From assembly GCA_004558145.1 (NCBI GenBank), contig SFDQ01000001.1, forward strand, positions 496,001 through 560,000: 64,000 nucleotides of DNA, read 5' to 3'. This DNA comes from Oscillospiraceae bacterium. Its GTDB lineage: Bacteria; Bacillota_A; Clostridia; Oscillospirales; Ruminococcaceae. A model generated the notes under the pieces. It worked only from the letters and a program-made list of their open reading frames with translations, was not told the DNA's origin and searched no databases. How positions within the stretch are numbered: the stretch's first letter is position 1; every line of letters starts with the position of its first letter. Both the position numbers and the translations under genes were made by a program. Below, piece by piece: positions 28,316-37,299 of this stretch.

Positions 28316-28344
28316 TTGAAAGGGCTGGAAATTTGTGCTATGAT
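28316..28344 (+). promoter_or_regulatory. orphan plus-strand promoter
   Basis: -35 TTGAAA (28316-28321), 17-base spacer, -10 TATGAT (28339-28344). The only thing downstream on this strand is the terminator-like hairpin at 28363-28403. Confidence 0.45.
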
Positions 28345-28362
28345 GTAAATGTTGGAGTGTAT

Positions 28363-28403
28363 AAAGCGCCGCCTGCCCTTGGATGAGCAGGCGGCGCTTT
28401 TTT
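28363..28403. terminator. hairpin terminator
   Basis: 14-bp stem (28363-28376 with 28387-28400), 10-base loop, six T on the plus strand and a short T tract on the minus strand. It lies just past the stop of the membrane-protein gene. Confidence 0.8.
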
Positions 28404-28406
28404 CTG

Positions 28407-28832
28407 TTATTCCGGCGCGGTGTCTTTCGCACGGCGGCGGCTGAGCAGAAGGGTCAGCCGCCCCAGCAGAAGGCCGCTGAACAGCATCAGCGGCACCCGC
28501 AGGCCACCCTCATAGAGAGTTTCGGTCAGCAAAACCAGCTTCCCGAGGCCGAAGATCCTGAGGGTCAGCGGCCCATAGCCCAGCAAAAGCAGCAGGATGG
28601 CCAGCGCTCCGTCCAGCACCGCGCGCCACGCGGGGTAGAGATCCGGCAGACGCATACACCGCCCCGCGATGACCCCCATGAGCAGCGGCAGCAGGGGGAC
28701 AAGGTAAAACGCGGCCAGATAGAGCCCGTCGCTGATGAAGATCAGGCGATTGGCGTTGATATTGCACAGCCACATCACCCACATCAGGGCTGCGATGAGG
28801 AAATAGGGCACAAGACCTTTCAGCGCTTTCAT
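28407..28832 (-). CDS. small integral membrane protein, function unknown
   Basis: 141 residues with four clear hydrophobic segments (about 7-25, 36-58, 70-92, 103-130) and a basic C-terminal tail (SRRRAKDTAPE). GGAGG lies 8 bases before the ATG, and the gene is followed by a hairpin, so it looks real. I recognise no family. A possible -10 TATAGT sits about 50 bases upstream without a good -35. Confidence 0.7.
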   Translation of the reverse strand: MKALKGLVPYFLIAALMWVMWLCNINANRLIFISDGLYLAAFYLVPLLPLLMGVIAGRCMRLPDLYPAWRAVLDGALAILLLLLGYGPLTLRIFGLGKLVLLTETLYEGGLRVPLMLFSGLLLGRLTLLLSRRRAKDTAPE

Positions 28833-28929
28833 GGTTCCGTCCTCCGTTTCTTTCGGCGTGTCGGATACTTCACACCTTAACTATATCAGACGGAACGGCC
28901 TTTGCACACCCCTTTCGGCAAAATTTGGC

Positions 28930-28961
28930 AAAAAAGAGGGCCCTGCCGCCGGCAGAGCCCT
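28930..28961 (-). terminator. terminator of the DUF1934-murI-ddl unit
   Basis: Ten-pair stem with one mismatch (28938-28947 with 28951-28960), 3-base loop, then CTTTTTTGCC on the minus strand. Confidence 0.8.
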
Positions 28962-28985
28962 TTATAATTACAATATATAAGGCGG

Positions 28986-29426
28986 TCAGGTCAGCGGCCC
29001 GGTGCGCTTGACGCTGATCTTCACCAGATTGCGGCTGAGGATGGTGTTCTGGTCGGCGTCCAGGGTGTAGCTGAACTCCACCTCGCCCCCCTCGTCGGTG
29101 AGGCGGCTGTGGATCTCGTCCGCCGCCACGCCCAGGGTCATGGCGCCGTAGCCGGTGTCGTAGTGGCACAGATGGCGGATGCCTTTTTCCACCACCAGCT
29201 GCCCGGCGGCGGGGCCGAAGCGGGTCATGGAGACCTTGCTCTCGTCCTTCGCCACCTTCACGGTGGTGGTGCAGCCCTCGTAGCCGGTGGTCTCCGACTC
29301 CTTGTAGCTGATGAAAAAGCTGCCGCCCCGGCGCACAAAGCTGCCACGGGTCATCAGCTGCACCGAGTCCGACTCGTCGCCCTGTTCCATGCGCCCGTCG
29401 ATGCGGATCAGGAAGTCCTCGTTCAT
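28986..29426 (-). CDS. DUF1934 (YwiB-like) protein
   Basis: 146 residues, beta-rich. The pattern GGSFFISYKESETTGYEGCTTTVKV, then TRFGPAAGQLVVEKG and GEVEFSYTLDAD, is that of DUF1934/YwiB, a small calycin-like barrel of unknown role. AAAGGAGG ribosome site. It lies 39 bases after murI, so it is the last gene of a ddl-murI-DUF1934 unit involved mainly in cell-wall precursor supply. Confidence 0.88.
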   Translation of the reverse strand: MNEDFLIRIDGRMEQGDESDSVQLMTRGSFVRRGGSFFISYKESETTGYEGCTTTVKVAKDESKVSMTRFGPAAGQLVVEKGIRHLCHYDTGYGAMTLGVAADEIHSRLTDEGGEVEFSYTLDADQNTILSRNLVKISVKRTGPLT

Positions 29427-29465
29427 GGGCTTCTCCTCCTTTGGATGCGGGGCCCGCGGCCCCGG

Positions 29466-30278
29466 TCAGTAGTTGTCGATGGCCACCCGGGTCACGGGGC
29501 CGTCGTTTGCGCCCACGAACAGCCGGATGAAGGGCTCAAAGCCCGCGGGCTCGTCGCTCACGAAATACTCCGCGCCCCCCTCGCTGCCCTCGGGGGCCAG
29601 CAGGTCCAGCTCGGAAAGGCGGCGGCGGGCCAGCAGCGCGCCCTCCCGCCCCGCGTCGATGAGGGTCACCTCCGGGCCCATCACCTTGGCGATGGCCGGG
29701 GCGATGAGGGGGTAGTGGGTGCAGCCCAGGATGAGGGTGTCCACCCCTTCCCCGCGCAGCGGCTCCAGATACTGCCGCGCGATGGCGGCGGTGACGGGGT
29801 CGTCCGGGGCCACATAGCCGTTCTCCACCAGCGGCACGAACATGGGGCAGGCCCTGGCGAACACCTGAAAGCCCCCATCGGCGTTGTGCAGCCGCTGCTC
29901 ATAGCTGCCGCTGCGAATGGTGGCGCTGGTGCCGATGACGCCGATGCGCCCGTTTTTGGTGGCGGCGGCCGCCGCGGCGCTGGCCGCGTCCACCACGCCG
30001 GCAAAGGGCACGGGCAGGGCGGCGGTGTAGTCGGCGGGCAGGATGCTGCTCACCGTGCCGCAGGCCGCCAGCAGGAACTTGACGTTTTTCGAGAGCAGGA
30101 ACGCGATGTCCTGCTTCGCGTACTGAAAGATGGCCGACGGGCTGCGGGTGCCGTAGGGCACGCGGCCGGTGTCGCCGAAGTAGACGATCTTCTCGCCGGG
30201 CAGAAGCCGCCGCAGCTGCCGCACCGCGGTGAGGCCGCCCGCGCCGGAGTCGAACACGCCGATGGCACGCTCATCCAT
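29466..30278 (-). CDS. murI: glutamate racemase
   Basis: 270 residues. FDSGAGGLTAVRQL at the N-terminus (Asp10, Ser11), YFGDTGRVPYGTRS, first catalytic Cys in AACGTVSS (Cys73), second in LGCTHYP (Cys186) with His188. It supplies D-glutamate for peptidoglycan. The residue after Cys73 is Gly instead of the usual Asn of the CNT motif. Its ATG lies 3 bases after the ddl stop, so the two are coupled. Confidence 0.94.
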   Translation of the reverse strand: MDERAIGVFDSGAGGLTAVRQLRRLLPGEKIVYFGDTGRVPYGTRSPSAIFQYAKQDIAFLLSKNVKFLLAACGTVSSILPADYTAALPVPFAGVVDAASAAAAAATKNGRIGVIGTSATIRSGSYEQRLHNADGGFQVFARACPMFVPLVENGYVAPDDPVTAAIARQYLEPLRGEGVDTLILGCTHYPLIAPAIAKVMGPEVTLIDAGREGALLARRRLSELDLLAPEGSEGGAEYFVSDEPAGFEPFIRLFVGANDGPVTRVAIDNY

Positions 30279-30281
30279 GGC

Positions 30282-31352
30282 TCACTTGCCCTCCGCGCGC
30301 GCCAGCGCCAGCTCCACCAGTTCGTCCAGCAGCGCGCCCAGGGGCTTGCCCGCCGCCTCCATCAGCTTGGGATACATGCTGATGATGGTGAAGCCGGGCA
30401 TGGTGTTGATCTCGTTGATGAGCACGTTGCCGTCCTGTTCCACAAAGAAGTCGCACCGGGCCAGGCCCTCGCAGCCCAAAGCGGCGTAGGCCTTTTCCGC
30501 CAGAGAGCGCACCTCGTCCAGCTTTTCCTCCGGCAGGCGGGCGGGGATGAGGGTGCGGCTGGTGCCCAGCACGTACTTATCGTCGTAGGTATAGAACTCC
30601 TCGCTGGCCAGGATCTCGCCGGGGCGGGTGCTCACGGCGCAGCGGTTGCCGATCACCGCGCACTCCACCTCCTGGCCCTGCACAAAGCGCTCAAAGACCA
30701 CCTTGTCGTCCTCGGCCAGGGCGGTGGCCACGGCGGCCTTCAGGGCCGCGCGGTCCTCCGCCTTGCTGATGCCCACGCTGCTGCCCGCGTTGGCGGGTTT
30801 CACGAAGATGGGCCAGCCCAGCTTCTTTTCCAGCCGGTCGGCCAGCGCGTCGAAGTCGTCGCAGCCGGCGCGGTCGGCCCAGTCCCAGCGGCAGTGGGGC
30901 ACGCCCGCCGCGTCGAACAGGATGTTGGCCACCGCCTTGTCCATGCAGGCGGCGCTGGCCAGCACGCCGCAGCCCACGTAGGGGATGCCCGCCAGCTCGA
31001 ACAGGCCCTGGATGGTGCCGTCCTCGCCGTTTTTGCCGTGGAGCACCGGGATGGCCGCGTCCAGCCGCACCGTGCGCACGCCGCCCTCCTCAAAGAGCAG
31101 CATGCCGTGGCAGGCCCGGTCCGGGCTGATGAGGCAGGGGATATTTCCCGGGCAGTTCAGCCACTGGTCCTCGGGCATCTTGTCGGAGGGGCCGGGATAG
31201 TAAAACCAGCGGCCGTCCTTGGTGATGCCGATCTTGTACACATCGTAGCGGGCCGCGTCCAGGCCGTCGGCAAAGGTCTTTGCCGACATGCAGCTCACGT
31301 CATGCTCGCTGGAAACGCCGCCGAACAGCAGCGCGACAGTCAGTTTTTTCAT
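30282..31352 (-). CDS. ddl: D-alanine--D-alanine ligase
   Basis: 356 residues from MKKLTVALLFGGVSSEHDVS (AAGGA 8 bases before the ATG). ATP-grasp blocks: LHGKNGEDGTIQGLFE, PIFVKPANAGSSVGISK, YTYDDKYVLGTSRTLIPA and INEINTMPGFTIISMYPK. The Tyr in DDKY points to a D-Ala-D-Ala rather than a D-Ala-D-Lac product. First gene of the ddl-murI-DUF1934 unit. No clear promoter was found in the AT-rich 30 bases ahead of it. Confidence 0.95.
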   Translation of the reverse strand: MKKLTVALLFGGVSSEHDVSCMSAKTFADGLDAARYDVYKIGITKDGRWFYYPGPSDKMPEDQWLNCPGNIPCLISPDRACHGMLLFEEGGVRTVRLDAAIPVLHGKNGEDGTIQGLFELAGIPYVGCGVLASAACMDKAVANILFDAAGVPHCRWDWADRAGCDDFDALADRLEKKLGWPIFVKPANAGSSVGISKAEDRAALKAAVATALAEDDKVVFERFVQGQEVECAVIGNRCAVSTRPGEILASEEFYTYDDKYVLGTSRTLIPARLPEEKLDEVRSLAEKAYAALGCEGLARCDFFVEQDGNVLINEINTMPGFTIISMYPKLMEAAGKPLGALLDELVELALARAEGK

Positions 31353-31501
31353 CGTTTTTATCCTTCTCTCTTCGGGCAAAATGGGCCCCTTTGGGGCATA
31401 TGCCCATAAGTATTCTAATAATACCATAAAAATGCCCGGCGCGCTACTGCCCGCACCCGCCCCGCCGCCGCTTTTTTTCGCATTTTAAAGGGATTTTTCT
31501 C

Positions 31502-31530
31502 TTGACGGGCAGGCCCCGGTGTGATATGAT
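31502..31530 (+). promoter_or_regulatory. promoter of rpmG-secE-nusG
   Basis: -35 TTGACG (31502-31507), 17-base spacer, -10 TATGAT (31525-31530), about 100 bases before rpmG. Confidence 0.85.
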
Positions 31531-31636
31531 GGTATCACCTCTTTTGCAGGTTTATTTTTTTGTGCCCATTTTTCGGGTGCGGCCTGCAACTGTCAGGGAG
31601 GCTAAACAAACCGTTAAATGGAGGTGCCGAAGACAA

Positions 31637-31786
31637 ATGCGAGTGAAAATCACCCTTGCCTGCACGGAGTGCAAACAGCGCAACTACAACACCAAGAAGA
31701 ACAAGAAGAACAGCCCCGACCGCCTCGAGATGAAGAAGTATTGCCGTTTCTGCAGAAAGCATACTGTCCATCGCGAGACCAAGTAA
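31637..31786 (+). CDS. rpmG: 50S ribosomal protein L33
   Basis: 49 residues, the normal size. It begins MRVKITLACTECKQRNYNT and carries two zinc pairs, CTEC and CRFC, so it is the zinc-binding form of L33. GGAGG lies 11 bases upstream. The order rpmG-secE-nusG-rplK-rplA is the standard Firmicutes arrangement. Confidence 0.96.
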   Translation: MRVKITLACTECKQRNYNTKKNKKNSPDRLEMKKYCRFCRKHTVHRETK

Positions 31787-31801
31787 GAAAGGCGGAGTAT
31801 C

Positions 31802-32053
31802 ATGGCTGAGACTAGCAGCAAGAAACCCGGCTTCTTCTCGAAGGTCAAGAACTGGTTCAAGGGCATCGGCAAATTCTTCCGCGACACTGCGAGCGAGATG
31901 AAGAAGGTCGTGTGGCCCAGCAAGAAGCAGATCATCAACAACACCATCGTGGTCATCGTGGTGGTCATCATCTCTGCCATCGTGGTGCTTGCTCTGGACC
32001 TGCTCTTCGGCTTTGGCCGCGACGCCCTGCTGGCGCTGGCCCGGAGCCTGTAA
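31802..32053 (+). CDS. secE: preprotein translocase subunit SecE
   Basis: 83 residues. Amphipathic N-terminal helix, then SEMKKVVWPSKKQIINNT, the conserved cytosolic hinge, and a single membrane span (about 50-72). It clamps SecY in the SecYEG channel. It lies between rpmG and nusG. Confidence 0.96.
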   Translation: MAETSSKKPGFFSKVKNWFKGIGKFFRDTASEMKKVVWPSKKQIINNTIVVIVVVIISAIVVLALDLLFGFGRDALLALARSL

Positions 32054-32086
32054 CACGCAAGCACAAAACGAGGGGAGCGAACACGA

Positions 32087-32608
32087 ATGGCAGAACAGGC
32101 ACTGTGGTATGTAGTGCATACCTATTCCGGCTACGAAAACAAAGTGGCCACCAACCTTGAGACCATCGTGGAAAACCGCCGCCTGCAGGACCTCATCCAG
32201 GAGGTCAAAGTGCCGGTGGAGATGGTTCCCGAACTGAAGGACGGCAAGGAACGGCTGGTGGAGCGCAAACTGTTCCCCGGCTATGTGCTGGTGAAGATGG
32301 TCATGACCGACGAGAGCTGGTACATCGTGCGCAACTGCCGCGGCGTGACCGGATTCGTCGGCCCCTCGTCCAAGCCTGAACCCCTGAGCGACGAGGAAGC
32401 GGAGAAGCTGGGCATGAACACCAAGGCCGAGCTCACGCTGGACTATGCGGTGGGCGACAACGTCCAGATCACCGGAGGCCCTCTGGAGGGCTTCGTGGGC
32501 GTGGTGGACGAGATCGACCTGCAGGCCCAGAAGGTGAAGGTCAAGGTCTCCATGTTCGGGCGCGAAACTCCCGCCGAACTGGAACTGGGCCAGGCGAAAC
32601 CCCTGTAA
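32087..32608 (+). CDS. nusG: transcription termination/antitermination protein NusG
   Basis: 173 residues. N-terminal NGN domain (ALWYVVHTYSGYENKVATNL, LFPGYVLVKMVM, CRGVTGFVG) and C-terminal KOW domain (VGDNVQITGGPLEGFVGVV). It binds RNA polymerase and couples it to ribosome or Rho. GGGGAG ribosome site. The 143 bases to rplK hold a small stem near 32699-32717 but no gene. Confidence 0.97.
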   Translation: MAEQALWYVVHTYSGYENKVATNLETIVENRRLQDLIQEVKVPVEMVPELKDGKERLVERKLFPGYVLVKMVMTDESWYIVRNCRGVTGFVGPSSKPEPLSDEEAEKLGMNTKAELTLDYAVGDNVQITGGPLEGFVGVVDEIDLQAQKVKVKVSMFGRETPAELELGQAKPL

Positions 32609-32751
32609 GAACGAACGTGCCCGCGCGGCGGGCAAAACATCGGTAAGAGCCGCCAAGTGCGGTTTTTATAGGGTGCGGCATTCCCCGCGCCCGTGGGAGG
32701 GCCGAGGTTTTCGGCCCGCTATCTTACCACAAATTTTGGAGGTGCATTAAA

Positions 32752-33177
32752 ATGGCGCAAAAAGTAACTGGTTACATCAAGTTGCAGATCCCGGCCGGCA
32801 AAGCGACTCCGGCCCCCCCTGTCGGCCCCGCGCTTGGCCAGCACGGCGTGAACATCATGGCGTTCACCAAGGAATTCAATGAGCGCACCCAGAAGGACAT
32901 GGGCTACATCATCCCGGTGGTCATCACCGTGTATGCCGACCGTTCCTTCAGCTTTATCACCAAGACCCCTCCGGCTCCGGTCCTGATCAAGAAGGCCTGC
33001 GGCATCGAGAGCGGTTCCGGCGTTCCCAACAAGACCAAGGTGGCCACCATCACCAAGGCTCAGCTGGAAGAGATCGCCAAGACCAAGATGCCCGACCTGA
33101 ACGCCGCCAACCTGGAGAGCGCGATCAGCATGATCGCCGGCACCTGCCGCAGCATGGGCGTCACCGTCACCGAGTGA
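32752..33177 (+). CDS. rplK: 50S ribosomal protein L11
   Basis: 141 residues. KLQIPAGKATPAPPVGPALGQHGVNIM and the C-terminal GTCRSMGVTV are standard L11. It forms the GTPase-associated centre with 23S rRNA. GGAGG 8 bases before the ATG. Confidence 0.98.
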   Translation: MAQKVTGYIKLQIPAGKATPAPPVGPALGQHGVNIMAFTKEFNERTQKDMGYIIPVVITVYADRSFSFITKTPPAPVLIKKACGIESGSGVPNKTKVATITKAQLEEIAKTKMPDLNAANLESAISMIAGTCRSMGVTVTE

Positions 33178-33194
33178 TCTGCCCCGGCTGAATT

Positions 33195-33225
33195 CGTGGG
33201 AGGAAATTGATCCGATAGACCACAC
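33195..33225 (+). promoter_or_regulatory. possible L1 autoregulatory binding site ahead of rplA
   Basis: GTGGGAGG, then after ~12 bases GATAGACCAC: GTGG/CCAC closing pairs around GGAG opposite GAT. This resembles the L1-binding motif of 23S rRNA and of bacterial rplK/rplA leaders. It sits 15-45 bases before the rplA start. Inferred by eye only. Confidence 0.45.
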
Positions 33226-33239
33226 AGGAGGATAAAGTT

Positions 33240-33935
<696 letters not shown>

Positions 33936-33956
33936 GCTTAAAACCCGCTGCAAAGT

Positions 33957-33985
33957 GCCGGGGCGTTTTCGCCCCGGCCTTTTTC
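33957..33985 (+). terminator. terminator after rplA
   Basis: Nine-bp stem (33957-33965 with 33970-33978), TTTT loop, then CTTTTTC. Confidence 0.9.
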
Positions 33986-34015
33986 GGGCGTTTTGGGCTT
34001 TTTTGAAAAACAGGC

Positions 34016-34043
34016 TTGACAACGCCCCGCCTCATGGTATAAT
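34016..34043 (+). promoter_or_regulatory. promoter of rplJ-rplL
   Basis: Perfect -35 TTGACA (34016-34021) and perfect -10 TATAAT (34038-34043) with a 16-base spacer. Confidence 0.9.
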
Positions 34044-34049
34044 AATAAT

Positions 34050-34182
34050 GCTGTTTTTAAGACAGCAGGTGCTCAATGCATAGCGTAAAGGGCTTTCGCC
34101 CGCCTGCCGAGAAACGCGCATAACACTGTAACTGTGCATGTTTATGCCCTTTTCTCGCCATGGCGGGAAAAGGGCTTTTTTA
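34050..34182 (+). promoter_or_regulatory. ribosomal L10 leader with attenuator
   Basis: The leader between promoter and rplJ holds a long-range pair (GCAGG near 34064 with CCTGC near 34105), an inner hairpin, and at its end a 14-bp stem (34146-34159 with 34162-34175) followed by TTTTTTAT. This is the layout of the L10 leader, in which L10-L12 binding favours the terminator. Assigned from position and architecture. Confidence 0.8.
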
Positions 34183-34227
34183 TCGCGAACGAAAGAATGT
34201 TATCGCTTGAAACGAGGTGAAACCGAA

Positions 34228-34737
34228 ATGCCCAGTGAGAAGATTTTGACTGCCAAGCAGGCCTATGTTGCCGAGCTGAAAGAGAAGATCGCCAATTCCG
34301 TTGCCGGTGTGGTCGTGGACTACAAAGGCATCAACGTGGCCGACGACACCAAGCTGCGCAAGGAGCTGCGTGAGGCTGGCGTGGAGTACTTCGTTGTGAA
34401 GAACACCATGCTGCGTCTTGCCATCAGCGGCACCGAGCTGGAAGGCATGAACGACGTGCTGGAAGGCACCACCGCCCTGGCCATCGCCAAGGAGGACCGC
34501 ATCGCCGCCGCCCGCATCCTGTGCAAGTTTGCCGACGCTTCCAAGGACAAGTTCTCCGTCAAGGCCGGTTATATGGACGGCAAGCTGATGGAGAAGGCCT
34601 CCGTGGAGGAGATTGCCAAGCTGCCCGGCCTGGAAGGCATGCTCTCCATGTTCGCCGGCGCCCTCACCAGCACCCTCAGCGGTCTGGCCGTGGCCATGCA
34701 GGCTTATGTGGACAAGAGCGAAGAACCCGCCGCCTGA
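34228..34737 (+). CDS. rplJ: 50S ribosomal protein L10
   Basis: 169 residues from MPSEKILTAKQAYVAELKEK (GAGGTG upstream). Blocks VVDYKGINVADDTKLRKELREAG and VVKNTMLRLA are standard. L10 forms the base of the L12 stalk. Its expression is set by the preceding leader and attenuator. Confidence 0.97.
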   Translation: MPSEKILTAKQAYVAELKEKIANSVAGVVVDYKGINVADDTKLRKELREAGVEYFVVKNTMLRLAISGTELEGMNDVLEGTTALAIAKEDRIAAARILCKFADASKDKFSVKAGYMDGKLMEKASVEEIAKLPGLEGMLSMFAGALTSTLSGLAVAMQAYVDKSEEPAA

Positions 34738-34816
34738 TCGTTTCGCGGCACCCTACGGGGCCTGCGCATAAGGCGCAGCCCGCAACAAAAATAAAACTAC
34801 ATTGGAGGTAAATACA

Positions 34817-35188
34817 ATGGCTTCTGAGAAAATCACCAAGATCATTGACGCTGTCAAAGAGCTGAGCGTTCTGGAACTGAAAGAGCTCATCGACACCTAC
34901 TGCGAGGAGTTCGGCGTTTCCGCCGTGGCCGCTGCCGCTCCCGCTGCCGCTGCTGCTGCTCCCGCTGCTGAGGAGAAGACCGAGTTCGACGTTGTGCTGG
35001 CTGAGGTCGGCGCCAACAAGATGGCCGTTATCAAGACCGTGAAGGAGATCACCGGTCTGGGCCTGAAGGAAGCGAAGGACCTGGTCGACAACGCTCCCAA
35101 GACCCTGAAGGAGGCTGCTTCCAAGGCCGACGCCGACGAGATGAAGAAGAAGCTGGAAGAGGCTGGCGCCAAGGTGGAACTGAAGTAA
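34817..35188 (+). CDS. rplL: 50S ribosomal protein L7/L12
   Basis: 123 residues from MASEKITKIIDAVKELSVLE. N-terminal dimerisation helices, an Ala/Pro-rich hinge (about 38-53), and the C-terminal domain EKTEFDVVLAEVGANK...GLGLKEAKDLVDNAP that recruits elongation factors. GGAGG upstream. The alanine-rich hinge uses GCT codons more than neighbours, typical of very highly expressed genes. Confidence 0.98.
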   Translation: MASEKITKIIDAVKELSVLELKELIDTYCEEFGVSAVAAAAPAAAAAAPAAEEKTEFDVVLAEVGANKMAVIKTVKEITGLGLKEAKDLVDNAPKTLKEAASKADADEMKKKLEEAGAKVELK

Positions 35189-35218
35189 GTTCTTTCCTTA
35201 CTTTGAGCATCTGCAAAA

Positions 35219-35252
35219 CCGCCGCACCCACCCGGGTGCGGCGGCTTTTTTT
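35219..35252 (+). terminator. rplL terminator
   Basis: 11-bp stem (35219-35229 with 35234-35244), 4-base loop, seven T. Confidence 0.92.
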
Positions 35253-35259
35253 GTGCGCG

Positions 35260-35520
35260 GGGCGGGGCGCATGGCTTTTTGCCCGTCCTGTCCGCCTGCG
35301 GAAAACCGGGCAATCCCCGGCACTGCCGCCCCGCTGGCGAATCTCCGCCCGGCTTGAGGCCAACGTTGGATGCGCCTCGTGCGGCGGCGGGACGCGGTCC
35401 GCCCTGCACAAAACCGCCCGGCCCCACGCCGCCCGGACAAGGAAAAACCGGCAGCGCTCCGTATGCAAAACGCCGGGCCGGCCCGGAGGGCCCCTGTCCC
35501 CTTTTCCCGGAAACGCCCGA
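35260..35520. repeat. GC-rich spacer, possible decayed copy of the interspersed repeat
   Basis: No gene. Short matches to the 52.6-53.0 kb repeat occur in order: GGCACTGCCGCC (~35317), GCGCCTCGTGCGGCGGCGG (~35371), GCCGCCCGGACAA (~35429). The central hairpin is missing. Relation inferred from these three blocks only. Confidence 0.4.
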
Positions 35521-35525
35521 TTCCC

Positions 35526-35553
35526 TTGAAAGCGGGCGCAGAAATGCTATAAT
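35526..35553 (+). promoter_or_regulatory. promoter of the GH13 gene
   Basis: -35 TTGAAA (35526-35531), 16-base spacer, -10 TATAAT (35548-35553), 38 bases before the ATG. Confidence 0.75.
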
Positions 35554-35590
35554 GAGGCCGGGAAAAATCATCCGCAAGGGAGGAACAGCC

Positions 35591-37276
35591 ATGGAACGGC
35601 AGTGGTGGCAGGACAAGGTCTGCTATCAGATCTGGCCCAAAAGCTTCAAGGATTCAAACGGCGACGGCGTGGGAGACATCCCCGGCATCATCGACCGGCT
35701 GGACTATCTCAAGGAGCTGGGGGCGGACATTCTCTGGCTCTCGCCGGTGTACAAAAGCCCGCTGGCGGACGAGGGCTACGACATCGCCGACTACCGGGGC
35801 ATCGACCCCCGCTTCGGCACCATGGAGGACATGGAGCGCCTTCTGGCGGAGACCAAGCGCCGGGGCATGTATGTGGTGATGGACCTGGTGGTGAACCACT
35901 GCTCCGACGAGCATCCCTGGTTCCAGAAGGCGCTGGCCGACCCGGAAGGCCCCTACGGGAAGTATTTCTATTTCCGCAAGGGCAAAAACGGCGCGCCGCC
36001 CACCAATTGGCGCAGCTACTTCGGCGGCAGTGTGTGGAGCCCGGTGCCCGGACGGGAGGATCTTTACTACCTGCACCTGTTCTGCAAAAAGCAGCCCGAC
36101 CTGGACTGGGAGAACCCCGCGGTGCGCCGCGAGGTGGTGGAGATGGTGAACTGGTGGCTGGACAAGGGCGTGGCGGGCTTCCGGGTGGACGCCATCGTGA
36201 ACATCGGCAAGCCGGAGCGGTTCGAGGACTTCGCCCCCGACCGGCCGGACGGCCTGGCGGACTGCCGCAAGATGCTGGCTGACCCGGTCTCCCGACAGCA
36301 GCTGCATGCCTATCTCGGCCAGCTGCGGGACGAGGCCTTTGCCCCCCACAACGCCTTCACCGTGGGTGAGGTGTTCGACACCGACCCCGCCGAGCTGGCC
36401 CTGTTCATCGGGCAGGGAGGCTTTTTCTCCAGCATGTTCGACTTTGCCGCCGCCTGCTGGGGCGGCAGCCCCAAGGGCTGGTACGACGCGAAAAAGCCCG
36501 GCCCGGACAACTACCGGGACTGCTGTTTCGACAGCGCCCTGCGGGCCGCGGGCGTGGGCTTTTTGAGCAACATCATCGAGAACCACGACGAGCCCCGGGG
36601 CGCCAGCCGCTACCTGCCCGAGGAGGCCGCAAACGACCCCAGGGCCCAGAAGGCGCTGGCGGCGGTGCAGATGCTGCTGCCGGGCCTGCCCTTCCTCTAT
36701 CAGGGGCAGGAGCTCGGCATGACCAACACGGTGTTCCCTTCCATCGACGCGGTGGACGACGTGAACACCCACGGCGAATACGCCGCCGCGCTGGCGGCGG
36801 GTCTCGCCCCCGGCGAGGCTCTGGCCCGTGTGGCCCGCTGGAGCCGGGACAACGCCCGCACCCCGGTGCAGTGGTCGGCAGAACACGCCGCCGGCTTCAC
36901 CGCCGGCACGCCCTGGCTGCCGGTGAACCCGAACTATGCCCGGGTGAACGCGGCGGCCCAGCAGGGCGTGGAAGGCTCGGTGCTGGAGTTTTACAAATCG
37001 TTGATTCACCTTCGCAAAAACGATAAGTATAAAGAGGCGCTGGTGTGGGGCGACTTTGAGCCGGTGCATCAGGAGCAGGCGGGCCTTGCGGCCTTCGTGC
37101 GTGCCGGCGGCGGGCGCAGGCTGCTCATCGTCTCCAACCTGAGCGGCGAAGCCCAGCAGGTGGAACTGCCCGGCGCGGCAAAGGAAGTGTTGCTGTGCTC
37201 GGACGGCGCGCCCGGTCTGACTGGCGGCATTCTGACCCTGGCCCCCTGGCAGGCGGCCGTGGTGGAGCTGGCCTAA
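35591..37276 (+). CDS. GH13 alpha-glucosidase (oligo-1,6-glucosidase-like)
   Basis: 561 residues, usual for oligo-1,6-glucosidase / trehalose-6-P hydrolase types. Starts MERQWWQDKVCYQIWPKSFK (GGGAGGAAC upstream). Conserved regions: DLVVNHCSDEHPWF (region I), GFRVDAIVN with nucleophile Asp200, FTVGEVFD with acid Glu260, IENHDEPR with Asp333. No signal peptide, so it is cytosolic and would cleave imported short alpha-glucosides. Which linkage it prefers cannot be read safely. It stands alone, followed by a repeat array rather than a clear terminator. Confidence 0.92.
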   Translation: MERQWWQDKVCYQIWPKSFKDSNGDGVGDIPGIIDRLDYLKELGADILWLSPVYKSPLADEGYDIADYRGIDPRFGTMEDMERLLAETKRRGMYVVMDLVVNHCSDEHPWFQKALADPEGPYGKYFYFRKGKNGAPPTNWRSYFGGSVWSPVPGREDLYYLHLFCKKQPDLDWENPAVRREVVEMVNWWLDKGVAGFRVDAIVNIGKPERFEDFAPDRPDGLADCRKMLADPVSRQQLHAYLGQLRDEAFAPHNAFTVGEVFDTDPAELALFIGQGGFFSSMFDFAAACWGGSPKGWYDAKKPGPDNYRDCCFDSALRAAGVGFLSNIIENHDEPRGASRYLPEEAANDPRAQKALAAVQMLLPGLPFLYQGQELGMTNTVFPSIDAVDDVNTHGEYAAALAAGLAPGEALARVARWSRDNARTPVQWSAEHAAGFTAGTPWLPVNPNYARVNAAAQQGVEGSVLEFYKSLIHLRKNDKYKEALVWGDFEPVHQEQAGLAAFVRAGGGRRLLIVSNLSGEAQQVELPGAAKEVLLCSDGAPGLTGGILTLAPWQAAVVELA

Positions 37277-37299
37277 GAGAGCCGAAAGGCAGAAACAAA

